Shown one piece after another: positions 20,169 to 29,502 of a stretch of 64,000 nt of DNA. The stretch is from assembly GCA_017557625.1 (NCBI GenBank), contig JAFYYG010000052.1, positions 21,954-85,953 on the forward strand. Direction: 5' to 3'. The notes beneath the pieces are model-generated. The model saw only the letters and a program-made list of their open reading frames with translations, made no database searches and was not told the DNA's origin. The stretch is from Muribaculaceae bacterium. GTDB taxonomy: Bacteria > Bacteroidota > Bacteroidia > Bacteroidales > Muribaculaceae. The position numbers and the translations under genes are program-made. The stretch's first letter is position 1. Each line of letters starts with the position of its first letter.

Positions 20169-21110
20169 TTACTCTTTCACGAGGATTGTGCCTGTGTTGC
20201 CTTTGAGGGCCTCGCGGGCTTTCTCGAGGGAGGTGATGAGTGCAGTGCCGCCGGTGGTGTTCTCCACGAAGCTGATGCACGACTCCACCTTAGGCAGCAT
20301 ACTGCCTGGAGCGAAGTGTCCCTCGGCTATGTACTGGCGTGCCTCGGCGATGGTCATGCGGTCGAGGTCACGTTGGTCGGGTTTGTTGAAATTGATGGAA
20401 ACTTTCTCGACAGCTGTGAGGATTACCAGCATGTCGGCGTTGAGGTCGAGCGCGAGTTTGGCGCTGGCACGGTCTTTGTCGATAACTGCTGCCACTCCCT
20501 CATAGTCGCCGGGACTTTTCTCCATGACGGGGATGCCGCCACCGCCCACGGTTATTACCACGCTGTGCAGGCCCACGAGCTGCTCCACGATGGGCAGTTC
20601 CACAATCTTCACGGGGATGGGGGAGGGCACTACGCGGCGATATCCGCGACCTGCGTCCTCAACAAAGGTGTAGCCAGTCTCGTCCACGATGCGGTCGGCA
20701 TCTTCCTTGTTGTAGAACATTCCCACTGGTTTAGTGGGATTCTGGAAAGCTGCATCTGCAGGGTCAACAACCACCTGAGTCACCACAGCGGCACAGGGTT
20801 TGTCGATGCCACGGCGGGCGAGTTCGCGTTCAACAGCCTGCTGCAGGTGATAGCCGATGTAGCCTTGTGTCATGGCGCCGCATTCGGGGAAGGGCATCGC
20901 TGGAGTGCCGCCGCCATTGTTGGCGCTGTACTCAAAAGCGAGGTTCACCATTCCCACCTGTGGACCGTTGCCGTGACCTATCACCACGTCATATCCTTCC
21001 TCAACAAGGTCGACGATGGTAGAGGCTGTGCCTTTTACCAGCTCGAGTTGCTCCTGAGGAGTCTTGCCAAGAGCGTTGCCGCCCAAGGCTATAACTAAAC
21101 GTTTGCTCAT
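20169..21110 (-). CDS. arcC: carbamate kinase
   Basis: About 313 aa. Amino-acid-kinase fold: VIALGGNALG at the N terminus, GHGNGPQVG at ~50, TVGGGGIPV and AAVIDKDRASAKLALDLNAD for ATP and carbamoyl binding. It makes ATP from carbamoyl phosphate and ADP, the last step of the arginine deiminase route. A longer frame reaches 21182, but that extension is encoded by a low-complexity spacer, so the ATG at 21110 (MSKRLVIALGG) is the real start. It sits 118 bp after the ornithine carbamoyltransferase gene, probably in one operon. Confidence 0.94.
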   Translation of the reverse strand: MSKRLVIALGGNALGKTPQEQLELVKGTASTIVDLVEEGYDVVIGHGNGPQVGMVNLAFEYSANNGGGTPAMPFPECGAMTQGYIGYHLQQAVERELARRGIDKPCAAVVTQVVVDPADAAFQNPTKPVGMFYNKEDADRIVDETGYTFVEDAGRGYRRVVPSPIPVKIVELPIVEQLVGLHSVVITVGGGGIPVMEKSPGDYEGVAAVIDKDRASAKLALDLNADMLVILTAVEKVSINFNKPDQRDLDRMTIAEARQYIAEGHFAPGSMLPKVESCISFVENTTGGTALITSLEKAREALKGNTGTILVKE

Positions 21111-21129
21111 AATCTTATTTTTAAGCGAA

Positions 21130-21218
21130 AGCAGACGAACAATAGAGTAATCGAACAATCGATTAATCGAGCAATCAAACAATCAAAAAACCGAAGATTG
21201 TGCTATCGCTCGTCTGCT
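21130..21218. repeat. inverted-repeat spacer with AATCGA words between argF and arcC
   Basis: AGCAGACGA (21130-21138) and TCGTCTGCT (21210-21218) form perfect 9-bp arms. Between them run about seven degenerate copies of GAACAATCGA/TTAATCGAGCAATC. The intercistronic RNA can fold into a long hairpin. Confidence 0.65.
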
Positions 21219-21228
21219 TGTCGGCTAT

Positions 21229-22221
21229 TTATTTAAGTGTTGCATACATCACGGCCTTGATGGTGTGCATGCGGTTCTCGGCCTCGTCAAATACTTTGGA
21301 TTGTGAGCTGCGGAACACCTTGTCGGTAACTTCCATCTCCTTCAAGCCAAACTTCTCGTGAATCTCACGACCAATAGAAGTCTCGAGATCGTGGAACGAA
21401 GGCAAGCAGTGCAGGAAGATAGCTTCGGGGTTGGCATTGGCCATAACCTCGTCGTTCACCTGATAGGGGCTGAGCAGTTTGATACGCTTCTCCCAGAGCT
21501 CGGCAGGCTCACCCATCGATACCCAGATGTCGGTGTAGATAACGTCGGCGTTCTTGGTGCCTTCCTTCACGTTGTCGGTGAGTGTGATTGTGCAGCCGTT
21601 CTCCTTGGCAATCTCGCGGCAGGTGGCAACGAGCTTCTCGTCGGGCATATTGTCCTTAGGACCACAAGCCACGAAGTTGATACCTAATTTAGCCGAAACC
21701 ACCATCAGAGAGTTGGCGACGTTATTGCGGGCATCGCCCATGAAGACCATCTTCAAGCCTTTGTAGCGGCCGAAGTTCTCCTCGATGGTGAGCACGTCGG
21801 CGAGCATCTGTGTGGGGTGGAACTCAGTGGTGAGACCGTTCCAAACGGGAACGCCAGCATAGCGGCCCAGATCCTCAACGATGTTCTGGTCGAAACCGCG
21901 ATACTCGATGCCATCATACATGCGGCCAAGCACCTTAGCGGTGTCTTCGAGCGACTCTTTGTTGCCCATCTGCGACGAAGCGGGGTCGAGGTAGGTAACG
22001 CCCATACCCAGGTCGTTGCCTGCTACCTCAAACGAGCAACGGGTGCGTGTAGAGGTTTTCTCAAACAACAACACGATGTTCTTGCCGGTTAAATACTTGT
22101 GAGGAGTGTTGGTTCTCTTAAGACGCTTGAAATCCTTAGCGAGTTCAAGTAAATACTGGATTTCCTCGGTGGTGAAGTCTAACAACTTCAAGAAATTTCT
22201 TCCTGATAAACTTCTTGGCAT
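21229..22221 (-). CDS. argF: ornithine carbamoyltransferase (catabolic by context)
   Basis: 330 aa. Carbamoyl-phosphate site STRTRCSFE (~55), [11 protein letters not shown] (~133), and the ornithine site with HCLPSFHD (~265) and WVSMGEP (~230). It interconverts ornithine plus carbamoyl phosphate with citrulline. Beside carbamate kinase and near arginine deiminase it most likely runs phosphorolytically (the arcB role), although sequence alone does not separate catabolic from biosynthetic enzymes. A TACCTTTG box (22297-22304) lies 76 bp upstream. Confidence 0.93.
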   Translation of the reverse strand: MPRSLSGRNFLKLLDFTTEEIQYLLELAKDFKRLKRTNTPHKYLTGKNIVLLFEKTSTRTRCSFEVAGNDLGMGVTYLDPASSQMGNKESLEDTAKVLGRMYDGIEYRGFDQNIVEDLGRYAGVPVWNGLTTEFHPTQMLADVLTIEENFGRYKGLKMVFMGDARNNVANSLMVVSAKLGINFVACGPKDNMPDEKLVATCREIAKENGCTITLTDNVKEGTKNADVIYTDIWVSMGEPAELWEKRIKLLSPYQVNDEVMANANPEAIFLHCLPSFHDLETSIGREIHEKFGLKEMEVTDKVFRSSQSKVFDEAENRMHTIKAVMYATLK

Positions 22222-22296
22222 AGTAGTAAAAAGTTTTTATTGTTAATATTAATGTGTATCGTGTATCTTTTATATGATTTTACTCTTTTTCGGGCG

Positions 22297-22304
22297 CAAA
22301 GGTA
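22297..22304 (-). promoter_or_regulatory. -7 box of the argF-arcC operon
   Basis: The minus strand reads TACCTTTG. No well-spaced -33 motif (nearest CAAA 15 nt away), so it may be activator-dependent. Confidence 0.4.
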
Positions 22305-22396
22305 AGCATTTTAGTTCAACAAAAGAACGTTTTTAACCACTAATTTTCACTAATTATCTCTAATGGCCTCAATATAGAGCATATAAAGTGTTGTTC

Positions 22397-23035
22397 TCAA
22401 TAGAATAACATGTCAATGAACATTTTTACTCTTGCAAAATATTCCCGGATATAAGTCATAAAAGCTGTGTTGGACGTGGAGTTTGCAGCATTAAAGCCTA
22501 TGACATTGTTGGTGTCAAACCCCGAATGCTCAGCAATGTATATTGCTCTTTCGTTGTGAAACTTTTGAGAAATGACAATGAAACTGTGGATATTATAAAT
22601 TTTCACGGCATTTTCAATTGAATTAATGGTTCTGTACCCCTTGCCGTCAAGAATGATGTCTTTTGCGTCAACTCCGCGAGCAACTAGAGAGTCTTTCATG
22701 CATTCCACTTCATTGATGTTGTCAAGGCTCCTCTCATCACCGCTGATTAGGATTTTTTTGATTTTTCCGGCTTTGTAGAGCTGTTCAGCTGCATCGATAC
22801 GGTGTATGAAGAACGTGTTGGGCTTTTTCCCGAATCTTGAATATGGACTAGTTCCTAATAATAATCCATATTCAGCTGAGGGCACACTTTCAATGTCGGT
22901 GTATAACTTGTTTTTTGCGTTGTTCACTACAATAATATTGCATATCAGCAGCAATGCAATACAGCCCGCTAATAAAATGGCTATTGGCCACAATACATAT
23001 ATTTTGAACCTCTTGTTTATCTTTATCCTTCTCAT
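22397..23035 (-). CDS. SanA/YdcF-like DUF218 membrane protein
   Basis: 212 aa. One N-terminal membrane segment (WPIAILLAGCIALLLICNIIVV), then a DUF218 fold: AEYGLLLGTSPYSRFGKKP, HRIDAAEQLYKAGKIKKILISGD, DIILDGKGYRTINSIENAV, FIVISQKFHNERAIYIAEHSG. It matches the SanA group, inner-membrane proteins whose loss alters envelope permeability (vancomycin exclusion in E. coli). The biochemical activity is unproven. It has its own well-formed promoter and sits between the two arms of the arginine cluster without an obvious link to it. Codon and base composition are more AT-rich than neighbouring genes. Confidence 0.83.
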   Translation of the reverse strand: MRRIKINKRFKIYVLWPIAILLAGCIALLLICNIIVVNNAKNKLYTDIESVPSAEYGLLLGTSPYSRFGKKPNTFFIHRIDAAEQLYKAGKIKKILISGDERSLDNINEVECMKDSLVARGVDAKDIILDGKGYRTINSIENAVKIYNIHSFIVISQKFHNERAIYIAEHSGFDTNNVIGFNAANSTSNTAFMTYIREYFARVKMFIDMLFY

Positions 23036-23053
23036 GATTGTTTTTTTGCGTTA

Positions 23054-23085
23054 CAAAGATAGTGTTTTGACGATTTGTTATCAAA
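23054..23085 (-). promoter_or_regulatory. promoter of the SanA-like gene
   Basis: Minus strand TTTG (23082-23085), 20-nt spacer, TATCTTTG (23054-23061), 18 bp from the ATG. Confidence 0.65.
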
Positions 23086-23175
23086 TATTAGATGATTCGT
23101 TGTGATTAATTAACGTTAACTGCAGCCACTTTTTACAAGAGAGTGAAATGAGGCATGTGATTTCTGTTGGTTTCT

Positions 23176-23207
23176 TTTGGCGGATTAAGTAATAATTCGT
23201 AACTTTG
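23176..23207 (+). promoter_or_regulatory. promoter of pruA
   Basis: TTTG (23176-23179), 20-nt spacer, TAACTTTG (23200-23207), about 50 nt of leader before the ATG. Confidence 0.7.
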
Positions 23208-23262
23208 CACGCAGAACCATAGCAAAAACTTATCTATCTATAAAATAATAACAAAACTAATC

Positions 23263-24888
23263 ATGAACAATTCAATTATCAATTTTCCTCTTCCAGCAAA
23301 TGAGCCAGTAAAGGCTTATTTGCCTGGATCCCCCGAGCGTGTAGCATTAGAGAAAGAACTTGAGCGTCAGAGCAAGATGGTGGTAGAGATACCAATCATC
23401 ATTGGCGGTAAAGAAATTCGCACCGGCGATATGGGCGAGGTGACTTGTCCACACGACCACCAGCACGTTATTGCCCGCTACCACAAGGTTGGCAAGAAAG
23501 AGGTTGAGATGGCTGTTGAGGCAGCTATGAAGGCTTGGCAAGAGTGGAGCCGCACCCCTTGGACCACCCGCGCCGCTATCGTGATGAAGATGGCTGAGCT
23601 GCTTGCCACCAAGTACCGCCCCATCATGAATGCCGCCACCATGCTTGGACAGAGCAAGAACTTCTTCCAGGCAGAGATTGACTCGGCTTGCGAGACTATC
23701 GACTTCTTCCGTTACAATGTTCACTACGCATCTAAGATATATGCCATGCAGCCCAAGGACGGTGTGGCACAATTGAACCACACCGAGTATCGCCCACTCG
23801 AGGGCTTTATCCTCGCTGTGACACCTTTCAACTTCACTTCTATCGCCAGCAACCTGTGTATGACTCCTGTTCTCATGGGTAACGTGGCACTGTGGAAGCC
23901 ATCAACTACTGCCTTGCTGAGCAACTATTACCTGATGCAGCTCTACAAAGAGGCTGGTTTGCCCGACGGCGTAGTTAACTTCCTGCCTGGTAGCGGCGCG
24001 CTCATTGGCGAGGTTGCCACTCAGTCGAAATACTTCTCAGGAATCCATTTCACCGGTAGCACCGCAACCTTCCAGTCGCTGTGGAAACAGGCGAGCATGA
24101 ATGTTGACAAGTACATCTCTTATCCACGCCTCGTGGGTGAGACTGGTGGCAAGGACTTCATCTTCGTTCACCCCAGTGCCGATCCTAAGGCCGTTGCCAC
24201 AGCAGCCTTCTGCGGAGCCTTCGAGTTCCAGGGCCAGAAGTGCTCGGCAGCATCACGCATGTACATCCCCAAGAGCATGTGGGCTGGCGTTCTAGAGGAT
24301 ATGAAGGCCATGGCAGCCGAGGTTAAGATGGGCGACGTGATGGACCCCAGCAACTTCATCAACGCCGTTATCGACAAGGCCTCGTTCGACAAGGCCAAAT
24401 CTTACATCGACTTCGCTAAGGACGCTAAAGACGCAGACATTGTGATGGGTGGCAAGTGCGACTGCAGCAAGGGCTGGTTTGTGGAGCCCACCGTTATCGA
24501 GACCAGCAATCCCAACTTCAAGTCGATGGAGGAGGAAATCTTCGCTCCTGTGCTCACCGTTTATCCCTATGATGATGAGAAGTGGGAAGAGGTTGCTCAC
24601 AAGTGCAACGAGACCTCGCCTTACGGCTTGACTGGCGCAGTATTTGGCCGCGACCGCATGGCAGTGGAGAAGATTACCGACATCCTGTGCTATGCAGCTG
24701 GTAACTTCTACATCAACGACAAGCCAACAGGCGCTGTAGTTGGTATGCAGCCCTTCGGTGGTGCACGCGCCAGCGGTACCAACGACAAGGCAGGCGGCGA
24801 GTTCAACCTCATTCGTTGGATTATCCCACGCGTGATTAAAGAGACATTGGTATCGCCCACCGACTACCGTTACACTTATATGAAATAG
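23263..24888 (+). CDS. pruA: L-glutamate gamma-semialdehyde (P5C) dehydrogenase
   Basis: 541 aa, the length of stand-alone P5C dehydrogenases. Aldehyde-dehydrogenase motifs: VTPFNFTSIASN, NVALWKPS, FTGSTATFQSLW, the general base in RLVGETGGKD and the catalytic Cys in FQGQKCSAASRMY. GARASGTNDKAGG near the end is typical of the P5CDH group. It oxidises glutamate semialdehyde to glutamate with NAD+. With arginine deiminase downstream and ornithine aminotransferase 7 kb away it completes a route from arginine to glutamate. The 156-bp gap to arcA holds repeat words and a hairpin. Confidence 0.95.
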   Translation: MNNSIINFPLPANEPVKAYLPGSPERVALEKELERQSKMVVEIPIIIGGKEIRTGDMGEVTCPHDHQHVIARYHKVGKKEVEMAVEAAMKAWQEWSRTPWTTRAAIVMKMAELLATKYRPIMNAATMLGQSKNFFQAEIDSACETIDFFRYNVHYASKIYAMQPKDGVAQLNHTEYRPLEGFILAVTPFNFTSIASNLCMTPVLMGNVALWKPSTTALLSNYYLMQLYKEAGLPDGVVNFLPGSGALIGEVATQSKYFSGIHFTGSTATFQSLWKQASMNVDKYISYPRLVGETGGKDFIFVHPSADPKAVATAAFCGAFEFQGQKCSAASRMYIPKSMWAGVLEDMKAMAAEVKMGDVMDPSNFINAVIDKASFDKAKSYIDFAKDAKDADIVMGGKCDCSKGWFVEPTVIETSNPNFKSMEEEIFAPVLTVYPYDDEKWEEVAHKCNETSPYGLTGAVFGRDRMAVEKITDILCYAAGNFYINDKPTGAVVGMQPFGGARASGTNDKAGGEFNLIRWIIPRVIKETLVSPTDYRYTYMK

Positions 24889-24899
24889 TCGGCTTTGCC

Positions 24900-24941
24900 G
24901 AAGGTTAGAGTTTAGTGTTTAGAGGTTAGAGTTTAGAGACC
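24900..24941 (+). repeat. TTTAGAGGTTAGAG spacer words after pruA
   Basis: Four copies of a degenerate GTTAGAGTTTAG word. TAG codons fall in more than one frame. The same word follows cmk (52711-52765). Confidence 0.6.
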
Positions 24942-24995
24942 CCTATTACCTAAAACACCTATACACATTTTCTATAGAACAATTCAATCCATTCT

Positions 24996-25023
24996 CCGCA
25001 ACCGCTCTTCTGGGTGGTTGCGG
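24996..25023 (+). terminator. hairpin between pruA and arcA
   Basis: CCGCAACC (24996-25003) pairs with GGTTGCGG (25016-25023). There is no T run after it, so it may be an intercistronic stem or attenuator just ahead of the arcA start rather than a full terminator. Confidence 0.45.
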
Positions 25024-25044
25024 GGTGGGTTAAAGAAACAATTT

Positions 25045-26292
25045 ATGGATAAAAAACAACTAAAGCCTTGTGAAGTAAACGTAAGTTCCGAGACTGGCAG
25101 GCTCAGGGCTGTGCTGCTGCATCGTCCAGGCGTGGAGATTGAGCGCATGACACCGCTCAATGCCAATGCCGCGCTCTACAGCGACATCCTCAACAAGCCG
25201 ATTGTTGACGAGGAATACAGCAACTTCAGCGGTGTTCTCGAGCGCTGGACTCAGGTCTATTACGTGCAGGACATCCTTGAGGAATTGCTCAAAGACGAGG
25301 CGGTAAAAGAAAAACTGCTCGCCGACAGTCTGCGCGGCTGCAACCAGAAGACGGCAAGGGTAATCGCCGAAATCACCGGCGACGACCCCAAGAAACTTGC
25401 ACAGGTGCTCATTGAGGGCTGCGAAGACCCGAAATGGGATGGCGTGAGCGAGCATCGTTTTTTGCTCAAGCCGCTTTACAACTTGTTTTTCACCCGCGAT
25501 GCCTCGTCAACGATATATAACCGTGTGCTCATCAACTCTATGAGTTTTGAGGTGCGTGAGCGTGAGTCGCTGATTTATGAGGCGATTTTCAAACATTTCT
25601 TTGGGGTTGAAACCCTTAATGCGATGGCTTGGAATCATTACGCACGCACCGAGGGTGGCGACGTGCAAATTGCCAGTGCCGACACGTTATGTATAGGTCA
25701 GGGCATACGCACCAACCGCAAGGGCATTGAGTATTTGGCTCAGACTTTCGCCCGCGAGCGCGACCACTTCAATATCATTGCGCAGGAATTGCCTATGGAG
25801 CCAGAGTCGTTTATCCATCTTGATATGGTGTTTACTTTCTTGGGCAAGCATCAGTGTATGGTGTTTGAGCCTATGCTTAAGAAACAAGGACTCTTTGCCG
25901 GTAAGGACACTACGCTGATCACCATCGACCACGGTAATATCACCTACAAGCGCATTAGCAACATCATTGAAGGCCTTACCACTTTAGGCTGGGATATCGA
26001 GCCTGTGATTGGAGGCGGCAGCGACCCCTGGACACAGCTGCGTGAGCAGTGGCACAGTGGCGCGAACTTCTTTTCGCTGGGCGATAGTAAGGTTTTGGGA
26101 TATCGCCGAAACACCCACACTATCGATGCACTTGACAAGGCCGGTTTCGCCATTCTCAACGCCGAGGACATCGTCAGCGGCAAGGTCAACATGAACGACT
26201 ACGAGAAGTTTGTGGCAGCCTTCCCAGGCAGTGAACTCCCCCGCGCCGGCGGCGGCGCCCGCTGCATGACAATGCCGATACTGCGTGACTGA
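25045..26292 (+). CDS. arcA: arginine deiminase
   Basis: About 415 aa. Guanidino-group-modifying fold with FTRDAS (Asp ~160), HYARTEGGDV (Glu), FIHLDMVFTFLG (His-Asp pair ~267-269) and the catalytic Cys in GGGARCMTMP near the C terminus. It hydrolyses arginine to citrulline and ammonia. The start MDKKQLKPCEVNV was preferred to one nine codons earlier that overlaps the upstream hairpin. It is convergent in function but not in strand with argF and arcC, and no arginine/ornithine antiporter is in the window. A perfect 21-bp terminator stem follows. Confidence 0.94.
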   Translation: MDKKQLKPCEVNVSSETGRLRAVLLHRPGVEIERMTPLNANAALYSDILNKPIVDEEYSNFSGVLERWTQVYYVQDILEELLKDEAVKEKLLADSLRGCNQKTARVIAEITGDDPKKLAQVLIEGCEDPKWDGVSEHRFLLKPLYNLFFTRDASSTIYNRVLINSMSFEVRERESLIYEAIFKHFFGVETLNAMAWNHYARTEGGDVQIASADTLCIGQGIRTNRKGIEYLAQTFARERDHFNIIAQELPMEPESFIHLDMVFTFLGKHQCMVFEPMLKKQGLFAGKDTTLITIDHGNITYKRISNIIEGLTTLGWDIEPVIGGGSDPWTQLREQWHSGANFFSLGDSKVLGYRRNTHTIDALDKAGFAILNAEDIVSGKVNMNDYEKFVAAFPGSELPRAGGGARCMTMPILRD

Positions 26293-26305
26293 GGCAAGTC
26301 AAAAC

Positions 26306-26358
26306 AAAAGAGGGTGTGTCAAAATTAAGGAAACCGAAATTTTGACACACCCTCTTTT
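26306..26358 (+). terminator. long terminator hairpin after arcA (AGGGTGTGTCA family)
   Basis: The 21-bp arms 26306-26326 and 26338-26358 are perfect (outer part AAAAGAGGGTGTGTC) with an 11-nt loop and TTTT at the 3' end. A shorter relative with the same GGGTGTG/CACACCC core is at 29503-29530. Confidence 0.85.
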
Positions 26359-26710
26359 ACTTCTTGCTATATTGAATGTGGCTTAATGAAGAAATAAAAA
26401 GAAGACTAAGATAAAAACTGATTATAAGAATTCCTGTTAGAGAGTTCTACAAACATTTTTCTTAACTTTGCCTCAGAATATGCATTTGCTTGTTGACTCT
26501 ACTATAAAGAAGAAATCGTATCATAATTGTAATTATTTTTGAAAAATAAGTTCAACTTTAAGAAATTTTTCTTATTTTTGTGGTTTATAGAAGTAGTTAG
26601 TTTTTTTTCTACCACAAGATTACTGAAAAACAGAGACTTTGTTAAATTACATATATACTTTTTTATACTTGGAAATTTTAATTTAATAATTTAAAGATAG
26701 GAATTAAAAC
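26359..26710. other. AT-rich promoter region before the SPFH gene
   Basis: No reading frame is credible here. Two -7 boxes on the plus strand, TAACTTTG at 26463-26470 and TATTTTTG at 26573-26580, suggest two start sites with leaders of roughly 240 and 125 nt. Neither has an ideal -33 (TTAG 22 nt before the first). Confidence 0.45.
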
Positions 26711-27796
26711 ATGAGTCTATTTCATAACCCTAATGAATCTGACTATCAGGGTGGCAAGAAGCACATCCTGGAGTCGTTAAAGAATGCGGGGCCGGCCGGT
26801 GTTTTAGTGTGGAAACAACCCGAAGAGGACTTCAACACCCACTCGGTGTTGACCGTCAATCCAGGCGAGGAAGCTGTCTTCGTCAAGAATGGAGAGATTG
26901 TTCACGTGTTTGGCAACGGTCGTCATGTGCTCACAACCGAAAACTATGCGTTCCTTAGCCGTCTACGCAACATGCTCAGTGGCGGTATCAGTACATTCAA
27001 TTGCTTTGTTTACTTCGTTCGAAAGGCAGATTCTCAGGAAGTTCTCTGGGGCACCGATTCGCCCATCCAGTTACGTGACCCCGTTCAAGGCATCGCCACC
27101 AGCATCAAGGCTCACGGCAGTTACAAGGTTATGGTTGACGACAGCGTAAAGTTCATTACCAAGCTCATGGGCTCGAACCTAAAACAACTCAAGCCCGGTG
27201 ATCTCGGTCGCTACTTCAGCAACCAGTTCCAGCAAGGCATCAAAGCTACCATTGCTAAGGGGCTCAAGAGCAGCAACGAGGAGTTACTTGGCATCTGCGC
27301 CGAGCTCGACACATTCGCCAACAAGATTACGCCTTTGGTGGGCGAAATACTTGCAAAGTATGGTCTTAAGCTACAGAACTTTTCAATTTCGGCGATGGAC
27401 ATCCCCGAGGACGATCCTAACCGCCAACTACTTGAGGGTGCGTTCGCACGCAAGCGCGAATTCGATGTCATGGGCAAGGATTACCAGCAGATAAAGGGCA
27501 TGGAAATAATGCGCGAGATGGCTGGCAATACAACCTCGAATGATGGCACCACTGGAAACATGGCAGGAATGGGTATGGGAATGGGTATGGGAATGGCTGC
27601 TGGCAGCGCATTTGGCCAAATGGCTAGCAATATATTTAACAAGCAAGGAGCAATTGCCGATGGTTCCACTATGGGAAGTGCCACAGCAGATGACCCTCTA
27701 GTTAAACTCACCACACTCAAGAAGATGCTTGATGCAGGACTTATTACCCAGCAGGAGTACGATTCCGTTAAACAGCAAGTACTCAGCAAATTCTAA
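26711..27796 (+). CDS. SPFH-domain protein with C-terminal SHOCT (YdjI-like)
   Basis: 361 aa. An N-terminal segment (GVLVWKQPEEDFNTHSVLTVNPGEEAVFVKNGEI) begins the SPFH/band-7-like core (~20-240: SIKAHGSYKVMVDD, FAPL-type GEILAKYGLKLQNFSISAMDIPED). A Gly/Met run follows (MGMGMGMGMAAG, ~275-290), then a C-terminal SHOCT helix pair (DPLVKLTTLKKMLDAGLITQQEYDSVKQQ). This is the YdjI or 'virion core protein-like' branch, not a membrane-anchored flotillin: no TM segment. In Bacillus subtilis YdjI is made with the membrane proteins YdjG and YdjH and recruits PspA to damaged membrane. Here it heads an operon with a small membrane protein and a zinc-ribbon membrane protein. Confidence 0.82.
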   Translation: MSLFHNPNESDYQGGKKHILESLKNAGPAGVLVWKQPEEDFNTHSVLTVNPGEEAVFVKNGEIVHVFGNGRHVLTTENYAFLSRLRNMLSGGISTFNCFVYFVRKADSQEVLWGTDSPIQLRDPVQGIATSIKAHGSYKVMVDDSVKFITKLMGSNLKQLKPGDLGRYFSNQFQQGIKATIAKGLKSSNEELLGICAELDTFANKITPLVGEILAKYGLKLQNFSISAMDIPEDDPNRQLLEGAFARKREFDVMGKDYQQIKGMEIMREMAGNTTSNDGTTGNMAGMGMGMGMGMAAGSAFGQMASNIFNKQGAIADGSTMGSATADDPLVKLTTLKKMLDAGLITQQEYDSVKQQVLSKF

Positions 27797-27840
27797 ACGC
27801 TGAGATTTAGTGATTTATTAACCAATAATCATAAGTAACT

Positions 27841-28287
27841 ATGGATGCAAACAAGACTGCGAAATTGATACTGGCGCTAATCTTTCCGCTTGTGTTCAAT
27901 CTCTTGTTTTTATTGCTTAATGACGTAAAGGCTATTACCACAACCCAATGGTTGTCGTATGCTTTCCTCCATGTAGCTTACCTGGTGCTATTTCTACCCG
28001 CATTGCTAAATAAGAATGTCAACACAGAGAAGACACTCAGCTGGACGCTTTTTGGCATTGCCACCACCTATTTTGTAATAGAACTCATGGTGGCCTTTTG
28101 CTTCCTTTTCATCTTCAAGGCAGAAGCCTACTACGAGTCCGCTCTCATCCTGCAAGTGATACTCTTAGCTATTGCAATAGCAATCATTCTTGTGAGCTAC
28201 CTGGTGAACAACAACACCAAGCAACACCTAGACGAGCAGGCCGCAGCACGGAGGCAACGCGAATTGCAGCAGAAGGATAAGCAATAA
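27841..28287 (+). CDS. small four-TM membrane protein of the SPFH operon
   Basis: 148 aa. Four hydrophobic segments (~9-28, 36-56, 68-90, 100-123), then a charged cytoplasmic tail (DEQAAARRQRELQQKDKQ). No family recognised. It sits 44 bp after the SPFH gene and 84 bp before the zinc-ribbon gene, so an operon is likely. By position it could replace one of the membrane partners (YdjH) of the Bacillus module, but I see no sequence similarity I can vouch for. Confidence 0.65.
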   Translation: MDANKTAKLILALIFPLVFNLLFLLLNDVKAITTTQWLSYAFLHVAYLVLFLPALLNKNVNTEKTLSWTLFGIATTYFVIELMVAFCFLFIFKAEAYYESALILQVILLAIAIAIILVSYLVNNNTKQHLDEQAAARRQRELQQKDKQ

Positions 28288-28371
28288 CCCTCATCCGTCC
28301 AGTAGCGGCCCAATGACACGACAATCTAAATAAAAACAAATATACAATCAAAAAAACCATAACGCATATAT

Positions 28372-29448
28372 ATGGCAACATTAGAATTACAACAAGTGAA
28401 ATGTCCCAATTGCGGAGCGCCTATCTCCTCATTCAATGCGTTCAAGACACAGATTGAATGTCCCTACTGCCACGCCACGTTGCGCAACCCGAGTTCCATC
28501 GCAGTGCTGAAGTCGATGAAACAGCCTGAGCGTATCATCCCCTTCACAACGAAGGAAGAGGATTTTGGGAATCACTTGGTTGACGCGCTTATCCATCGCA
28601 AATATGTGCCTAAGGATGTGTTCGACTACATTCACGCCGAGGACACCATAAAGGCCTACCTTCCAATGTTTCTCTTTGAGGGTAAGTATGAGGCATCATG
28701 GAGCGGATATGTCAACGAGTATTATGAAGACAACGGCTCAACTAAGAGTCGTAAACGTTATGTCAATGGCAACGCCTACGACAACTTTTCGTTTCTCTGT
28801 TTGGCTTATGAAGGAGAGGATATCCCTGAAGAACTGAAATCGTTCTCAAACACGTTCCCCTATGACATTAACATTACCCGCATGTATGACCCAGCTATTA
28901 TCGGCAACGACCCCGATCAGAACCTTACCACAATTCCTGTCAACTCTGACCCCGAACTCGTGTGGCACCGTGACTGCGAGGCTAATGCCATCAAAATAGC
29001 CGAGAATGGAATTCGCCAACAGGCAGGTAAGGAGGTGAAGAACCTGCAGTGGAATGTCGCTTTCGATGTTTTTAACCGTGGAACTCTCGTGCTTGTGCCC
29101 TTCTGGTTCGTTTACTATAATTATCAGCAGAGCACGTATTACTTCATAATGGACGGTATCGGAAGTAAGGAGCAAATTATCAGTCCAGAAGACATGAACG
29201 AAAAGAAAGATATAAAGAAATACAACTGGCTTATGTGGGTCGCCGGTATCATAGCCTTAGCTTGTATAATCATTTCAGCTACTGATGTCTTGGGCGATAA
29301 TGTGACGGCGAGAGTGTTGATCGGTGTCGGTAGTATAGTGCCGCTGATTATCTCCATCATCTATTGTTTAGTGCGTAAGAGCAACATCCTCAAGGAAAGC
29401 GAGGCAATTCGTTCCGAAAGGGCGGAGCGATTCCTCGCTGGACAATGA
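28372..29448 (+). CDS. zinc-ribbon membrane protein (YdjG-like)
   Basis: 358 aa. N-terminal TFIIB-type zinc ribbon with Cys11-x2-Cys14 and Cys30-x2-Cys33 (VKCPNCGAPI ... IECPYCHATL). A large mixed region follows (~50-280; YVPKDVFDYIHAEDTIKAYLPMFLFEGKYEASW). Two membrane segments lie near 287-305 and 312-335, with a basic C-terminal helix. This layout (ribbon, soluble domain, C-terminal TMs) is that of YdjG, which in B. subtilis works with SPFH protein YdjI. Inference: the three genes form a membrane-stress or membrane-organising complex. No PspA homologue is adjacent. Confidence 0.75.
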   Translation: MATLELQQVKCPNCGAPISSFNAFKTQIECPYCHATLRNPSSIAVLKSMKQPERIIPFTTKEEDFGNHLVDALIHRKYVPKDVFDYIHAEDTIKAYLPMFLFEGKYEASWSGYVNEYYEDNGSTKSRKRYVNGNAYDNFSFLCLAYEGEDIPEELKSFSNTFPYDINITRMYDPAIIGNDPDQNLTTIPVNSDPELVWHRDCEANAIKIAENGIRQQAGKEVKNLQWNVAFDVFNRGTLVLVPFWFVYYNYQQSTYYFIMDGIGSKEQIISPEDMNEKKDIKKYNWLMWVAGIIALACIIISATDVLGDNVTARVLIGVGSIVPLIISIIYCLVRKSNILKESEAIRSERAERFLAGQ

Positions 29449-29502
29449 TAGGATTACGACAAATAAAAGTTCAAATAAGACTATATCGAATTAAATATAA
29501 AA

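Noticed and set aside
20166-21098. 310-codon frame opposite carbamate kinase
   Set aside because: Antisense shadow of arcC with no family resemblance.
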